Shown here piece by piece: positions 37,334 through 46,033 of a DNA stretch of 64,000 bases; position 1 is the first letter of the stretch, and every line of letters starts with the position of its first letter. Where the stretch lies: the NCBI RefSeq assembly GCF_017982655.1, contig NZ_JABXYX010000013.1:33254-97253 (forward strand), given 5' to 3'. The notes beneath the pieces are model-generated. The model did not search any database and had not been told where the DNA came from. It saw only the letters and a program-made list of their open reading frames with translations. A program made the position numbers and the translations under genes. Source of the DNA: Brasilonema sp. CT11 (lineage in GTDB: Bacteria; Cyanobacteriota; Cyanobacteriia; Cyanobacteriales; Nostocaceae).

Positions 37334-37442
37334 AGTTTTCTACCCCCTACACTGACTATAGAACAAACCACATAGACGCAGAGGGGCTTCCCGCTTTCTT
37401 AGCAGACAAAGGAAAAGAACTACCAGAGAGTTATTGCATGAG

Positions 37443-37919
37443 TCAAGACTGCTTCAGTTCAACTTTAAACACACTATCAACAGGCTTTTGGGCAATAGTC
37501 GCATCCCAGGCGATCGCCCGCAAAAACTCCTCTGTTGATGCTGTTTCCACAACATCCACTCCCCATTGTCCAGGTTGCAGCGAGCCAGCCGAAGTACTCG
37601 TTGGTGGAGTCGTTTTCATTCCTCCCAGTACCAAAATATCTGGGATTGGTTGTTCGGCGGACTGTTGCGAGCGACGCTTTTGGGCTAGTATCTGGGCGCA
37701 GTGTTTGCCAACCTGCTGCGGTGAAAGCTCATCACTGGGAAACAGAATTTCTACGATCCAGTGAGGATTGTCCACTGTCTGACATTTGATATTTTTCTCA
37801 TCACCGAATCCTTCAATAAAGACGGTGGCGAACTGTTCTCGATCAAGTTCAGGAACACTGTTGTTTGACACATTAAAGTTATGAGAAAGCAGCATTCGTT
37901 GCTGGGGTAAGTCGTTCAT
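37443..37919 (-). CDS. DUF2656-like cyanobacterial protein
   Basis: 158 residues. Starts MNDLPQQRMLLSHNFNVSNN and contains LDREQFATVFIEGF, HWIVEILFPSDELSPQQVGK and a C-terminal GQWGVDVVETASTEEFL. I associate this with DUF2656, a family often located near phycobiliprotein genes, but I am not certain. No catalytic motif is evident. It is probably cotranscribed with the ankyrin gene downstream. Function unknown. Confidence 0.65.
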   Translation of the reverse strand: MNDLPQQRMLLSHNFNVSNNSVPELDREQFATVFIEGFGDEKNIKCQTVDNPHWIVEILFPSDELSPQQVGKHCAQILAQKRRSQQSAEQPIPDILVLGGMKTTPPTSTSAGSLQPGQWGVDVVETASTEEFLRAIAWDATIAQKPVDSVFKVELKQS

Positions 37920-38708
37920 CTTATCAAAGATTGTAGTTATCGAGACTGATATTTCAATTTATAATTTTTCGGCTATCCTTGCTTAACTGTTTCCTTCAAT
38001 TTATAAGGTAAGTTAACAAAACATTTTTGATACATCAGCTATTTAGATTCATAAATCGATACTTAATTAAATATTCACTTAACATCAGACAATTTATTGA
38101 CATTATTCGCAATTATTTACGTATTTACAAGCTTTGGCCAATGTAGTACGATTATTCATAATCTTGGCGACGTTTATAAAAAAATAAAAACACCCAATTG
38201 GTCTTCAAAAAAAACTCTACAGCATAAAATAGAGCAATTTCATTGTAGTGCAAACGCAATTTTGACTCCTATTGTTATGATTTTCAGACATAAAATTATT
38301 AACTTTTTTGAAGTCCTTTTATAAAGATTTTTTGCATAAGTTTCTTTCCTTGTTGACTTTTTACAAGTTTTGGTAGGTAGGTCAATATAAAAAAACATAA
38401 AATACGATTCTTGCGATTGCTTCGCTCCACTGCGTTTTGCTCGCAATGACATTTCACGTTTAATTAGGTTGAGCTACTTAACTGTTAAACCTAACTCTCC
38501 TTTTAACGTATAGCAGTTGCCAGGTAGATTAGGACATCAACTAATGAGAAAATACGGAAACCACGGGACAATTCCCAGCCTGCTCCCTGCTCCCTGCTCC
38601 CTGCTATATTTCCACGAAAGTCCCACACTCAATACTTTGTAGTGTGGGGTTATTGCTTTGCGTCGATACTTGGTAACAAACAAAAATTAGAGACTATGGC
38701 TGGTACGG
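37920..38708. other. Intergenic region, A+T-rich
   Basis: 789 bp without a supported gene. Contains a half copy of the TTGCGATTGC...GCTCGCAATGACA repeat (38410-38452) and three CTGCTCC units (38580-38605). Promoter of the DUF2656-like gene is expected at its left end. Confidence 0.5.
38410..38452. repeat. Partial TGTCATTGCGA-type repeat
   Basis: Right half of the repeat seen complete at 2901-2987: TTGCGATTGCTTCGCTCC ... GCTCGCAATGACA. Non-coding. Confidence 0.6.
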
Positions 38709-39446
38709 TTAGAATGCACTTGCCGTTGGGCGGACAATCACTTCATTGACGTCAACATCATCAGGCTGGGAAACGGCATATAAGACAGCTCTTGCGATCG
38801 CATCTGGAGTCAACGCGATTTTGCGGAATTCTTTCAAAGCTCCTTTTGCTGACTCTTCGGTGATATCAGAACCAAGTTCCGTTTCTACCACACCGGGGGA
38901 TATTGTTGTCACGCGGATATTTTTCGATTCCTGACGCAGTCCTTCGGATATTGCCCAAACGGCATATTTTGTCGCGCAATAGACAGCGCCAGTGGGTACC
39001 ACCACATGCGCGCCGATGGAAGCCGTATTGATAAACTGCCCGCCGCCTTGCGCTTCCATGATGGGTAGACCTGCAGCAATGCCGTTCAGCACGCCGTGGA
39101 TGTTCACATTAATCATGTTATCCCACTCCTCAACTTTCAAAGCGTTCATCGGGGATAAGGGCATAACGCCTGCGTTGTTATAGATGACATCGACGCGGCC
39201 AAACTTGTCCTTGGCAAAGTGAATGAACGCTTTCATATCCTCGCGATTGGCGACATCCACGGCTTTGAATTCCGCTGTACCGCCTGATGTGCGGATATCC
39301 TCAACAATCTTTTCCAGTTTTTCCGTGCGCCGTGCGCCCAGAACAACTTTTGCGCCGTTTTTGGCTAGCAGCTTAGCGCTAGCTTCACCGATTCCGCTAC
39401 TAGCTCCGGTGATGGCAATGACTTTGTTTTCAACGTTTAATACCAT
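38709..39446 (-). CDS. Short-chain dehydrogenase/reductase
   Basis: 245 residues from ATG 39446; the frame extends upstream but the conserved SDR start (NVENKVIAITGASSGIGEAS) begins just after this codon. Classical SDR: cofactor motif TGASSGIG, NNAGVM near 90, catalytic Ser in NTASIGA and YCATK near 158. Uses NAD(P)H; the substrate is unknown (YdfG/clavaldehyde-type subgroup is likely). Downstream of three aldo/keto reductase genes on the same strand, probably one acquired oxidoreductase cluster. Confidence 0.93.
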   Translation of the reverse strand: MVLNVENKVIAITGASSGIGEASAKLLAKNGAKVVLGARRTEKLEKIVEDIRTSGGTAEFKAVDVANREDMKAFIHFAKDKFGRVDVIYNNAGVMPLSPMNALKVEEWDNMINVNIHGVLNGIAAGLPIMEAQGGGQFINTASIGAHVVVPTGAVYCATKYAVWAISEGLRQESKNIRVTTISPGVVETELGSDITEESAKGALKEFRKIALTPDAIARAVLYAVSQPDDVDVNEVIVRPTASAF

Positions 39447-39529
39447 TTTACGAAATCCCTGATACAAATGATTGGTTTGTAATTCTTTCCCCCTGCTCCG
39501 GTGCCCCCTGCTAAGAGCCCCGTCCAGCT

Positions 39530-40414
39530 TCATCGTTCAGCAGTTGCAGCGATCAAGTTCAAATCTGCGACCATTTGAGGTGGAAGTTGTAAATCTGCGG
39601 CTTTGAGGTTCTCGCGCAGATGGTCAACAGATGACGTTCCGGGAATCAGCAAGATGTTGGGGGAGCGCTGGAGGAGCCATGCCAGCGCAACCTGCATCGG
39701 TGTCGCCTCAACAGCGGATGCAGCAGCTGTGAGCTTGGACGACTGTAGCTGCGTGAACCCACCCAGCGGGAAGAACGGTACGAAGGCGATGCCCCGCTTA
39801 GCAAGTTCGTCGATCAAGGGGTCATCATCGCGGTGCGCCAAGTTGTACTGATTCTGGACGCAAACGATCTCGGCGATCGCTTGAGCCTCTGCAAACTGCT
39901 GGGGGGTAATGTTGCTGAGTCCGAGATGGCGGATGAGACCCTGACGCTTCAGGTCAGCGAGCACGGTGAGCGGTTCCTCAATGGATGCTTCAATCGGTCC
40001 GTGAACGCCACCGACTCGGAGGTTGACAACATCCAACACCTCAAGACCGAGGTTACGAAGATTGTCGTGAACGGCGGCGATGAGTTCCTTCGGTGAGAGG
40101 GCGACTGGCCACGACTTATCCTCTGCCCGACGAGCTCCGACCTTTGTGACAATCACCAGTTCCTCGGGATACGGGTGAAGCGCCTGCCGGATAATCTGAT
40201 TGGTGATGTGCGGCCCATAAAAGTCGCTGGTGTCGATGTGATTGATGCCGAGTGCTACCGCTTCGCGCAGAACGGCAACGGCGGCGTCAACATCACGCGG
40301 CGGCCCCCATACTCCTGGACCGGCGAGTTGCATGGCACCGTATCCTAAACGCTTGAGAGTGCTCGAAGTATTTGGCAGCGTGAAACTACCGCCAAGATTT
40401 GTTTGCTCGGACAT
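39530..40414 (-). CDS. Aldo/keto reductase, YdbC-like
   Basis: 294 residues. TIM-barrel AKR very close in pattern to E. coli YdbC: RLGYGAMQLAGPGVWGPPRD at the start, NHIDTSDFYGPH (catalytic Asp and Tyr), VIVTKVGARR (Lys) and PNILLIPGTSSVDHL for NADPH. The usual catalytic His motif reads VVNLRVGG, i.e. the His is replaced, as I recall it is in the YdbC group. Reduces aldehydes; YdbC is a pyridoxal reductase-type enzyme, so that is a possible substrate. G+C-richer than neighbours. Confidence 0.9.
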   Translation of the reverse strand: MSEQTNLGGSFTLPNTSSTLKRLGYGAMQLAGPGVWGPPRDVDAAVAVLREAVALGINHIDTSDFYGPHITNQIIRQALHPYPEELVIVTKVGARRAEDKSWPVALSPKELIAAVHDNLRNLGLEVLDVVNLRVGGVHGPIEASIEEPLTVLADLKRQGLIRHLGLSNITPQQFAEAQAIAEIVCVQNQYNLAHRDDDPLIDELAKRGIAFVPFFPLGGFTQLQSSKLTAAASAVEATPMQVALAWLLQRSPNILLIPGTSSVDHLRENLKAADLQLPPQMVADLNLIAATAER

Positions 40415-40540
40415 ATTGCGGTTCCCTCCGGGGTTTTTTAGTTATTGAAATAAAATGTGAGCGTTTCGAGATTATCGCTTCGTTAAACCGAAAAACTATA
40501 AACTTTGCTCAATCTTTTGGTCAGACCAAAGCCTTTGGGA

Positions 40541-41584
40541 TTACTTACGCTCAATCCGGTCGGCGAGTCCGGCATAAACGAAATTTTTGACCATCTCATT
40601 CTCATAGAAATCGTGCGGAAAACCGAGTTCGATGCGGCTCGCTTCGTCAAGGCGTGTGAGATGTTCTGTACCGAGTTCGATTTCTAAACTAGCCAAATTA
40701 TCTTCGAGTTGGGCGATTTTCCGTGTTCCGATAATCGGAATAATCTGATTTTCCTGGTAGCGCAACCACGCCAGTGCTATCTGCGCCGCCGATTTTCCAG
40801 TTTCTTCAGCGACAGCTTTAATCTCGCGGGCAATGCGGTTGCCGCGTTCAGGATCATCCATATATCCCTGCATCATTTCGCTGCTGAAACGGGAATCTTT
40901 ATTCTCCTCTGATTGATTGAGATATTTGCCGGTCAGCACGCCGCCCGCCAGCGGCGACCACGCCGTGACGGTCAAACCCAATTCTTTCGCCATCGGCAGC
41001 AGCTCGCGCTCCGGCGTGCGTTCGAGAAGCGAGTATTCGATTTGCAGCCCGACAAATTGTGTCCAGCCGCGCAGCTCCGCCAGAGTGTTCGCCCGCGCCG
41101 TCCACCAAGCGGGTGCGTCCGAAACGCCGATATATAAAACTTTGCCCGCGCGGACGAGCGTTTCAAACGAGTGCATCACTTCTTCAATCGGCGTAAGCTT
41201 ATCCCAGATGTGCATCCACAGAAGATCAATATAATCGGTGTTCAGGCGTTTGAGACTGGCTTCGACCGACTGCACCATATTTTTGCGCTGGTTGCCGCCC
41301 GCGTTTGGGTCAACACCGAAATTCAACGCCTGCGTGTATTTGGTTGCCAAAACAATGCGCTCGCGCTCTTTTTGGATAAATTCGCCGAGCATTTTTTCGC
41401 TCGAACCGTTCGTGTAACCGTTCGCCGTGTCAATGAAATTTCCGCCCGCCTCTAAAAATGCGTCGAAAATCCGGCGGCTCTCGTCTTTTCCCGCACCCCA
41501 GCCCCAGTCCTCGCCGAAGGTCATCGTGCCGAGACAAATTTCCGACACCCGCAATCCGCTTTTTCCCAGTAATTTGTATTTCAT
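40541..41584 (-). CDS. Aldo/keto reductase
   Basis: 347 residues. Starts MKYKLLGKSGLRVSEICLG; catalytic residues appear in NFIDTANGYTNGSSE (Asp, Tyr), VLATKYTQ (Lys) and DLLWMHIWD (His). NADPH motif IPIIGTRKIAQLEDNL. Belongs to the YajO/AKR11-13-like group; the substrate is unknown. Its DNA is clearly G+C-richer than the phycobilisome genes (for example 40950-41110), which supports horizontal acquisition, possibly from a non-cyanobacterial donor. Confidence 0.92.
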   Translation of the reverse strand: MKYKLLGKSGLRVSEICLGTMTFGEDWGWGAGKDESRRIFDAFLEAGGNFIDTANGYTNGSSEKMLGEFIQKERERIVLATKYTQALNFGVDPNAGGNQRKNMVQSVEASLKRLNTDYIDLLWMHIWDKLTPIEEVMHSFETLVRAGKVLYIGVSDAPAWWTARANTLAELRGWTQFVGLQIEYSLLERTPERELLPMAKELGLTVTAWSPLAGGVLTGKYLNQSEENKDSRFSSEMMQGYMDDPERGNRIAREIKAVAEETGKSAAQIALAWLRYQENQIIPIIGTRKIAQLEDNLASLEIELGTEHLTRLDEASRIELGFPHDFYENEMVKNFVYAGLADRIERK

Positions 41585-41716
41585 AGATTTTTTTGCCTCC
41601 CTTTTTATTCTTAGAACTTACACAAAAACTCTCTCAAACTCTTATTCCTCTGTATTCTCTGCGTCCACCGCGCTTGATTTTTTGCGCTTTTTCATTCTTA
41701 TTAGAGGTAGAAAGCT

Positions 41717-42700
41717 TTAATGATTGAGCCTTTTCATTTGCTGTTCAGCGTAGCGAGATCCAGCGGTAATTCCTTTGGGAGCAACCGCTTCAATTTGACT
41801 CAACTCTTCATCAGTCAGCGTAATATCAGTTGCGCCAATGTTTTCTTCCAAGTAGCTCCGCCGCTTTGTACCCGGAATCGGCACAATGTCATCGCCCTGA
41901 GCCAGTAGCCACGCCAAGGCAAGTTGGCTGGGGGTCACGCCTTTTTCTTTTGCGATCGCTTTCACCTGTTCTACCAGTTGCAGATTCTTGTAGAAATTCT
42001 CGCCTTGAAATCTGGGTGCATTTCTGCGATAATCATCTTGGGCAAAATCTTCTGGGCTGGTGAACTGCCCTGAGAGAAATCCACGACCGAGCGGACTGTA
42101 AGCCACGTAGCCAATGCCTAACTCGCGGACAGTCGGCAAAATCTCATCTTCTGGATCACGGCTCCACAGGGAGTATTCCGTTTGCAGGGCAGTAATCGGG
42201 TGAACTGCATGTGCCCGTCGAATTGTGGCGGGAGCCGCTTCGGACATTCCAAGATAGCGGACTTTGCCCTGCTGCACCAGTTCTGCCATTGCCCCGATGG
42301 TCTCTTCAATCGGCACCGTTGGATCAACTCGATGCTGATAGTAAAGGTCAATCACATCCACTCCCAAGCGTTGCAATGAAGCATCACACGCTTGATGCAC
42401 ATATTCCGGTTTGCCGCTCACACCCACAAACTGACCATCGCTGCTACGGACGTTACCAAATTTTGTGGCTAACACAACCTGATCTCGACGATCGCGGATT
42501 ACTTTGCCCACCAATTGTTCATTTGTGAAGGGGCCGTACATATCAGCCGTATCCAGCAGCGTGACACCGAGTTCTAAAGCGCGGTGAATTGTGGCGATCG
42601 ATTCTTGCTCATCACGTCCTGCATAGAACTCAGACATGCCCATGCAGCCTAGCCCTAGTTCTGAAACTACCAGTTCTTTGCCAAGTTGACGTGTTTTCAC
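41717..42700 (-). CDS. Aldo/keto reductase, AKR13-like
   Basis: 327 residues. Motifs: [14 protein letters not shown] at the start, [15 protein letters not shown] (Asp, Tyr), VVLATKFG (Lys), LYYQHRVD (His) and [16 protein letters not shown] for NADPH. Full length and apparently active. It is divergent from the AraC-type regulator at 42890 across a 189-bp spacer, so it is the most likely direct target of that regulator, and the other reductases downstream may follow from the same promoter. Confidence 0.93.
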   Translation of the reverse strand: MKTRQLGKELVVSELGLGCMGMSEFYAGRDEQESIATIHRALELGVTLLDTADMYGPFTNEQLVGKVIRDRRDQVVLATKFGNVRSSDGQFVGVSGKPEYVHQACDASLQRLGVDVIDLYYQHRVDPTVPIEETIGAMAELVQQGKVRYLGMSEAAPATIRRAHAVHPITALQTEYSLWSRDPEDEILPTVRELGIGYVAYSPLGRGFLSGQFTSPEDFAQDDYRRNAPRFQGENFYKNLQLVEQVKAIAKEKGVTPSQLALAWLLAQGDDIVPIPGTKRRSYLEENIGATDITLTDEELSQIEAVAPKGITAGSRYAEQQMKRLNH

Positions 42701-42889
42701 TAAAATTCTCCTGATTTAACTTGCGATTTTCAGTCTTCTCTTGCGGCATGGGTTCATCATAGGCTTGATCCGCTTTAGCATGAATACACAAACCTTGCAG
42801 ATGATTGCCTAATCCTCTCAAGTAAGGCATTGGCAACGGAGAAATATTTCCTATAATGGGCACATGGTTAAATCAGTCAAAAATTCGAC

Positions 42890-43807
42890 ATGACGATTGA
42901 GACACTGAGCCATGAGGCAGCGATCCGCAAATGTGAAGAACTGGCGGCATTGGTTGCGAGGCACACTGACGGCAAGGGAAACGGTGCCCATACAACTGCG
43001 ATCGATTCCTTAGCGTTCACGCGAGAATGTGAGACTTCCAAAGCAATTCACTGTGTCAGCGAACCGCTGCTCGCCATTGTGGTGCAGGGCAAAAAAGAAG
43101 TGTTGCTGAATGACGAAACCTATTGGTACGGTGTCGCTCAGTATTTGGTTGTTTCGGTGGATTTACCACTGGGTGGATGTGCGATAAAGGCGACACCCGA
43201 TCAGCCTTATCTGGGATTTAAGCTGAAGCTAGACCCAGCCCAACTCTGTGACATCATTGCTCAAACCAACCCAGACACAAGTAAGAAAGAATCAGTCAGA
43301 GGCTGGTTTATTAGCGATGCCTCGCCACTCTTGATTGATTGCGCCCTCCGGCTGACAAAGCTTTTAGATACACCGCAGGATATCCCGTTTATAGCACCGA
43401 TGATCATCCGCGAAATCTATTACCGTTTACTCATGGGTGAACAAAGCGAAGCGGTTCGTCAGATTGCTACCTCTGGCAGCAACATGCAGCGGATAGCTGA
43501 AGTGATCAAACGGCTCAAAGCAGATTTTACAAAACCGTTGCGGGTTGAGAATTTAGCAGAGCAAGCGAATATGTCTCCTGCATCGTTCCACCGGCACTTC
43601 AAGGCAGTCACCTCAATGAGTCCGCTGCAATATCAAAAACAATTGAGGCTATTGACTGCACGTCAGATTATGCTTGCCGAAAATGCTGATGCAACCCAGG
43701 CTGCTTATCAGGTTGGGTATGAGAGCACTTCGCAGTTCAGCCGCGAATATGCTCGCATGTTTGGTGCGCCGCCCATCAGGGATATTGAACGGTTACGGGT
43801 AGCCTGA
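42890..43807 (+). CDS. AraC-family transcriptional regulator
   Basis: 305 residues. N-terminal AraC-type ligand domain (about 10-190, pattern LAIVVQGKKEVLLNDETYWYG and DLPLGGCAI), and a C-terminal double helix-turn-helix (about 205-300: LRVENLAEQANMSPASFHRH and AAYQVGYESTSQFSREYARM). This subgroup (AraC_N type) commonly controls divergent oxidoreductase genes and responds to aldehydes or alcohols. Here it faces an AKR gene, and the same arrangement is known elsewhere (YqhC-yqhD in E. coli), so sensing of reactive aldehydes is a reasonable guess. Confidence 0.92.
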   Translation: MTIETLSHEAAIRKCEELAALVARHTDGKGNGAHTTAIDSLAFTRECETSKAIHCVSEPLLAIVVQGKKEVLLNDETYWYGVAQYLVVSVDLPLGGCAIKATPDQPYLGFKLKLDPAQLCDIIAQTNPDTSKKESVRGWFISDASPLLIDCALRLTKLLDTPQDIPFIAPMIIREIYYRLLMGEQSEAVRQIATSGSNMQRIAEVIKRLKADFTKPLRVENLAEQANMSPASFHRHFKAVTSMSPLQYQKQLRLLTARQIMLAENADATQAAYQVGYESTSQFSREYARMFGAPPIRDIERLRVA

Positions 43808-43832
43808 GGTAGACTTCTGGCTCACATTCCTA

Positions 43833-45026
43833 CTACGAGTTCGGTGTAAGCAGAATCAACTGACGTTTTTGGAGCGATCGCACTCCTTCCAAATCCATCC
43901 CCGTCTTCTGTATTAATGTCTCAACCGTTTCCTGTCCCTGAGCATTGTCGCACGCTTCTAAAAAAGCATACTCTGCTTCACTAAGTCTGACGACTTGATA
44001 GTTATAATCTAATATGACTTGACTTGGCCACCCTTCCATGCATGGACTGCGTTCGGGAATGGAATTGAGAACAGTCGCGTCATCTGACCAATCCATGCGG
44101 GATATTGGAGGACGACCGAGGAAGAATTCGTAGTGGCTGATTTCTGGATCAAGCAGTTCAGTGAGATGGTAGCGTTGACGTTCGCTCAGGTGTGCTGCCC
44201 GTTCCATCAAGTCTGGTTGTTGACCAATCAAACGTTCCAATTGCCAGTACAAAGGATTTGAGAAGCCGATGAACTCTAACCCAGAGGCATCAATCAACTC
44301 AAACAAAGTATCGATGCGATAGTCTATTTCCTGGGGATGGACGTACATATCGGCAAAGTAACCATCGCGGTGATTTTCCAGGGACCAACGTTCCTTTTCC
44401 CGCTTCAGCAGTCGGTTATTTTCCGGCAGGTTGGCAAAGATTTCCCGACCGACTTTCACCCCATCCTGATAGTCTCCACGGCGATCGCCTTGGAGGAGTG
44501 CGATCGCTTTTTGCATCAGGCTAATTTCCCAGCGTCCCAATTCGGCATACACAAAAATATGCATCAACCCCCCCGGAGCGAGTTTACCCGCCAGACTTTG
44601 TATGCCCTTGATCGGGTCGGGGAGATGGTGTAAAACACCAACGCAATTGATATACTCAAATTGACCTGATACCTGTTCTACATCATACAAACTCAGGTTG
44701 TGAAACTCAACGCCATCAGCTCCGGAACGCTGACAACGTTCGCGGGCAACTGCGATCGCCCCTGCACTCAAATCAATCGCGACTACCTGAGCATGGGGAT
44801 TTAGGTGTACGATATACTCTGTTCCTGCTCCCGTTCCGCATCCCGCATCGAGAATACGAACATTTTCACGCTCCGGTTTGCGTCCCGTGCAGAAGTTATA
44901 AGCTGTGTTCCAGTTCCATCGCCAGTTATATCCCGGTGGGGGTTCGTCTAGAAGCGGATCTGGAGGGAAGGGATAGGTGTTGTAAAGTTTGGCAACTGCC
45001 GAGCTGACTGCGTGAGAGGAATCCAT
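43833..45026 (-). CDS. SAM-dependent methyltransferase, phycobilisome operon
   Basis: 397 residues. Class I methyltransferase with motif I ILDAGCGTGAGTEY near residue 58, followed by VVAIDLSAGAIAVARERC and VGVLHHLPDP near 128. The N-terminal YNTYPFPPDPLLDEPPPGYN is typical of a cyanobacterial group. It is the last gene of an operon with cpeF and an orphan phycobiliprotein-like gene. CpcM, which methylates Asn72 of beta phycobiliproteins, is a possible identity given size and context, but I cannot confirm it; the substrate is therefore open. Confidence 0.85.
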   Translation of the reverse strand: MDSSHAVSSAVAKLYNTYPFPPDPLLDEPPPGYNWRWNWNTAYNFCTGRKPERENVRILDAGCGTGAGTEYIVHLNPHAQVVAIDLSAGAIAVARERCQRSGADGVEFHNLSLYDVEQVSGQFEYINCVGVLHHLPDPIKGIQSLAGKLAPGGLMHIFVYAELGRWEISLMQKAIALLQGDRRGDYQDGVKVGREIFANLPENNRLLKREKERWSLENHRDGYFADMYVHPQEIDYRIDTLFELIDASGLEFIGFSNPLYWQLERLIGQQPDLMERAAHLSERQRYHLTELLDPEISHYEFFLGRPPISRMDWSDDATVLNSIPERSPCMEGWPSQVILDYNYQVVRLSEAEYAFLEACDNAQGQETVETLIQKTGMDLEGVRSLQKRQLILLTPNS

Positions 45027-45065
45027 TGTTCAGTTATCAGTTATCAGTTTTTTGCTTTTGAGTCT

Positions 45066-45647
45066 TCAGTGTTTGAAAGATTTCAGTTGAGTGATCAGAT
45101 GGTCAAAATAGGGAGCGAGTGCTGCTTGCTCCTCAGAGTCAATCCGTTTCAAACTCGCAATTTTAATATTTTCCAAACCAACCACCATTGCATCAAGAGG
45201 AACTCGTAGTCCTTGATACAACAAACTCATGTATTCTAGTCCTGTGGGGCTTGTGTACTCAGTGCTGTGACCGGCTAGACCATACGTGATGCAGCGCAGA
45301 AAGTGCCAAAAATCACGCCAGCAAGCTTCGGCACGCTCTGGTGGGTAAAGACCACCTCCGGGTTGAGTAATGCCAGGGAAAGTTATCAGGACTTGTTCTC
45401 TTGCTTCGTCTACGATTTCAGTTACGCGATCACGCAACAGCCGTGCGACTGGAATGAATCCTGAGGTTTGGGGGGAGAGGGTTTGGATGTGCTGTAAATC
45501 TTCATCGGTGAGATATCGTCCTTGATCATCGGCTGCTTGGAACAGAGGAATGATTGCTCTTGGGTGCGTCGTCTCCCAGCCGGAAAAACTGACAATTCTC
45601 GCTTTTTGAATAAGTTCTTTGACTGCTTCACTGAGTTCAGGCTTCAT
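45066..45647 (-). CDS. Orphan phycobiliprotein-fold protein
   Basis: 193 residues, somewhat longer than normal alpha or beta subunits (160-177). The helix around 108-126 reads ACWRDFWHFLRCITYGLAG and aligns with the Cys84 helix of phycobiliproteins (C-x-R-D and L-R-x-x-T-Y), so the bilin-linking Cys and the Arg/Asp pair that hold the chromophore are conserved. Later GLEYMSLLYQGLRVPLDAMV matches the end of the globin fold. It is not CpeA, CpeB or a known Apc/Cpc subunit by length and flanks. The gene lies between a small beta-barrel-like gene and a methyltransferase, downstream of cpeF. Role unknown. Confidence 0.78.
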   Translation of the reverse strand: MKPELSEAVKELIQKARIVSFSGWETTHPRAIIPLFQAADDQGRYLTDEDLQHIQTLSPQTSGFIPVARLLRDRVTEIVDEAREQVLITFPGITQPGGGLYPPERAEACWRDFWHFLRCITYGLAGHSTEYTSPTGLEYMSLLYQGLRVPLDAMVVGLENIKIASLKRIDSEEQAALAPYFDHLITQLKSFKH

Positions 45648-45706
45648 GTTTTACCGATACTTTTTCGCTGACGTTTGCTAACAAATACAATCTTGAAGTT
45701 CTTGTA

Positions 45707-46009
45707 CTAACGTATTCGGTGCTCAGTCACTAGGGTTAAGCTACTCCACTTTCCTTGGTCATTATACGCACGAATCATGCGCTGGCGTAACCCTGGCTGA
45801 AATACCCAATCAACTTCCAGAAAGAAAGCGTGTCCTGATTTTATCTGGGTTGGACAGGTGGAAGATGCGCCATCGGGTAGTAGTAAAACTTGGTAATCTA
45901 GAGACTCGTGGTCAAAGTCCAGACGGGATTCATTACTATTAGCCGCAATTGTCATCGTATACTGAGTTTTCTCTTCCCCCCATAAGAAATCTTGTACACA
46001 CTCATTCAA
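45707..46009 (-). CDS. Small protein resembling the C-terminal part of DUF3598/CpcS-like barrels
   Basis: 100 residues. The region GHAFFLEVDWVFQPGLRQRM and GKWSSLTLVTEHRI resembles the last strands of DUF3598 proteins, relatives of CpcS-type bilin lyases. The N-terminal half of such proteins is absent, so it is either a natural short variant or a truncated gene. It begins 24 bp after cpeF and is 59 bp before the orphan phycobiliprotein gene, so it is probably cotranscribed. Function unknown. Confidence 0.5.
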   Translation of the reverse strand: MNECVQDFLWGEEKTQYTMTIAANSNESRLDFDHESLDYQVLLLPDGASSTCPTQIKSGHAFFLEVDWVFQPGLRQRMIRAYNDQGKWSSLTLVTEHRIR

Positions 46010-46033
46010 GGAAGTGCTTCCAACCTGGATTTT

